Assembly (NCBI GenBank): GCA_014323785.1
Contig: JACONJ010000018.1
Location: forward strand, 1-53,049
Direction: 5' to 3'
Length of the DNA stretch: 53,049 nucleotides
Source of the DNA: Paracoccaceae bacterium
GTDB lineage: Bacteria > Pseudomonadota > Alphaproteobacteria > Rhodobacterales > Rhodobacteraceae
Below the pieces are notes generated by a model. It made no database searches. It saw only the letters and a program-made list of their open reading frames with translations, and was not told the DNA's origin. Each line of letters opens with the position of its first letter. The first letter of the stretch is position 1. Below are positions 51,785 through 53,049 of the stretch, one piece after another. Both the position numbers and the translations under genes were made by a program.

Positions 51785-53049
51785 ATGACAGAACGTATTG
51801 AGATTCGCGGCGGCACTGGCAACGACACCCGGACGGCCCCGGCGGACGCCCCCGCAGGACAAGGCTACCACCTGCGCGGTTTCGCTGGCAATGACTCGCT
51901 GACTGGCGGTGCCTATGATGACTGGCTGGACGGTGATGGCGGCAGCGATACGCTCAACGGCGGGGAGGGTGACGATACCCTGATCGGTGGCAGCGGCACG
52001 GATTCCCTTAGCGGCGGCGCGGGCAACGACGTGTTTGGCTTTGATGCTCTTGACCCGTCGGATGGTTTCCCGGACACGCTGGATGGCGGGGATGGCCGCG
52101 ACCGGGTGGATTATTCCAACATCGCGTCTGCTCCGATAACAGTGAATTTGATCCGGGGCACCGCCAGTGATGTCAATGGTCAGCCTGGTCAAACAGATCG
52201 CCTGCGCAGTATTGAAGAGGTCTTTGGTGGCTTGTACGGTGACATGCTGCTTGGCGATTACAGAAACAACCTGTTCCGCGGTGGCGTGGGGGCCGACACG
52301 CTGAATGGCAGTAGCGGGCGCGACTGGGCCGATTACACCGGATCCGACGCCGCCGTCACCGTGAACCTGGGGGGCGGGGCGGACGCGGATGGCTTCATCA
52401 CCGCCTCCGGTGGCCACGCCGCGGGCGACAAGCTAAGGCGCATGGAGCACATCATCGGCTCGGCCTTTGACGATGTTCTGACTGGCGATGGTGGCAACAA
52501 CACCCTGCGCGGTGCGGCCGGGGCCGACACGCTGGATGGCGGTGCCGGCCGCGACCGGCTGGATTACCGCGATTCGGACGCTGGTGTTACCGTGAACCTG
52601 GCCGATAATACCGCCCAGGGCGGGCATGCCGCGGGCGATGTGATCAGCAATTTTGAAAACATCCGCGGCTCAGCCCACGGCGATGTCCTGACCGGCAATG
52701 ATGACAGGAACGTCTTTGTGGTCGGGGCCGGTGACGACACCATCGATGGCGGTGGCCACCGTAAGGATACGGTCAACTACAGGCTCTCGGACGCCGCCGT
52801 GTGGGTGGACCTTGCGACGACACGCAAACTTGAGGACGGAACCTATGTAACAAATACGGACCGCGTCGACGCCAATGGCTTCATCACCGTCAGGGGGCCG
52901 GGCGGGGGCGACAAGCTGAAGAATATCAATGGCATCATCGGCTCGGCCTTTGATGATGTGCTCAAAGGCCATCGCGGGTGGGGTGCGGAAGCCAGGGACG
53001 TCTTTCGCGGTGGCGAGGGGGCCGACAAGATCTTTGGCCGCGGTGGTGC
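51785..53049 (+). CDS. Second RTX calcium-binding repeat protein (3' end outside window)
   Basis: The frame is open from ATG 51785 to the window end (421 codons). It is a paralogue of the preceding gene: both begin M-x-E-x-IEIRGG, then TAPADAPAGQGYHLRG, followed by RTX nonapeptides (GNDSLTGG, GDDTLIGG) and the same order of modules (RDWADYTGSDAAVTVNLG, DRLDYRDSDAGV, NVFVVGAGDDTIDGGG, FITVRGPGGGDKLKNINGI). Differences are spread evenly, so the duplication is not very recent. Tandem arrangement with its own promoter suggests separate control. Calcium binding and type I secretion are inferred from the family. Confidence 0.9.
   Translation, partial: MTERIEIRGGTGNDTRTAPADAPAGQGYHLRGFAGNDSLTGGAYDDWLDGDGGSDTLNGGEGDDTLIGGSGTDSLSGGAGNDVFGFDALDPSDGFPDTLDGGDGRDRVDYSNIASAPITVNLIRGTASDVNGQPGQTDRLRSIEEVFGGLYGDMLLGDYRNNLFRGGVGADTLNGSSGRDWADYTGSDAAVTVNLGGGADADGFITASGGHAAGDKLRRMEHIIGSAFDDVLTGDGGNNTLRGAAGADTLDGGAGRDRLDYRDSDAGVTVNLADNTAQGGHAAGDVISNFENIRGSAHGDVLTGNDDRNVFVVGAGDDTIDGGGHRKDTVNYRLSDAAVWVDLATTRKLEDGTYVTNTDRVDANGFITVRGPGGGDKLKNINGIIGSAFDDVLKGHRGWGAEARDVFRGGEGADKIFGRGG

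Overview
The gene families point to an alphaproteobacterium of the Rhodobacterales/Roseobacter type. The evidence is the nup/deo nucleoside salvage genes, the olsB-olsA ornithine-lipid pair, DUF3553 beside a chpT fragment, the alphaproteobacterial C-minus L36, class II DAHP synthase and a GlxA-type AraC regulator. The DNA is GC-rich, genes are dense, and neighbouring genes are often coupled by ATGA or GTGA overlaps. Both ends of the window lie inside RTX (calcium-binding repeat) protein genes.

Layout. 1-644: 3' end of an RTX gene with a strong terminator. 645-1122: non-coding, with a possible promoter and a structured terminator. 1123-5651: cdd-deoA-deoB-add-upp, five tightly packed genes for nucleoside breakdown. 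5781-13035: a coupled five-gene operon that looks like an accessory DNA-processing or defence module. It holds a PD-(D/E)XK/N6-adenine methyltransferase fusion (type IIG-like), a three-Cys Gp37/Gp68-family protein (DUF5131), a protein made only of five NUMOD1/IENR1-like helix-turn-helix repeats, the three-Cys-motif partner TcmP, and a second two-repeat NUMOD1-like protein. 13280-15228: convergent SAMHD1-like HD phosphohydrolase plus YwgA-like partner. 15259-15342: a deleted fragment of a second tcmP copy, marking the edge of the island.

15345-41137 is mostly ordinary chromosome: acyl-CoA synthetase, periplasmic ankyrin protein, clpB with a heat-shock-type promoter, pyrF, qmcA/nfeD, N-formylglutamate amidohydrolase, tRNA-Val(GAC), rpmJ, thioesterase, enoyl-CoA hydratase, M32 carboxypeptidase, ctaA, trmJ, olsAB, DUF3553, a broken chpT, gamma-carbonic anhydrase, gmk, DAHP synthase, glxA-type regulator, a large MscS channel and cysK. 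A 70-bp fossil of an RTX gene end lies between the regulator and the channel gene.

41582-47347: BMP-type nucleoside ABC transporter (binding protein, ATPase, two permeases) and purine nucleoside phosphorylase. They import nucleosides that the deo genes at the left then degrade. In related genomes I expect these two blocks to form one locus; here they sit at opposite ends of the window, each next to RTX genes. 47855-51337 and 51785-53049 (cut by the window end) are two paralogous RTX proteins with homologous promoters and structured leaders. The most novel material is the NUMOD1-array/TcmP operon, followed by the RTX duplications and their leaders and the direct-repeat insertion inside the second nucleoside permease.
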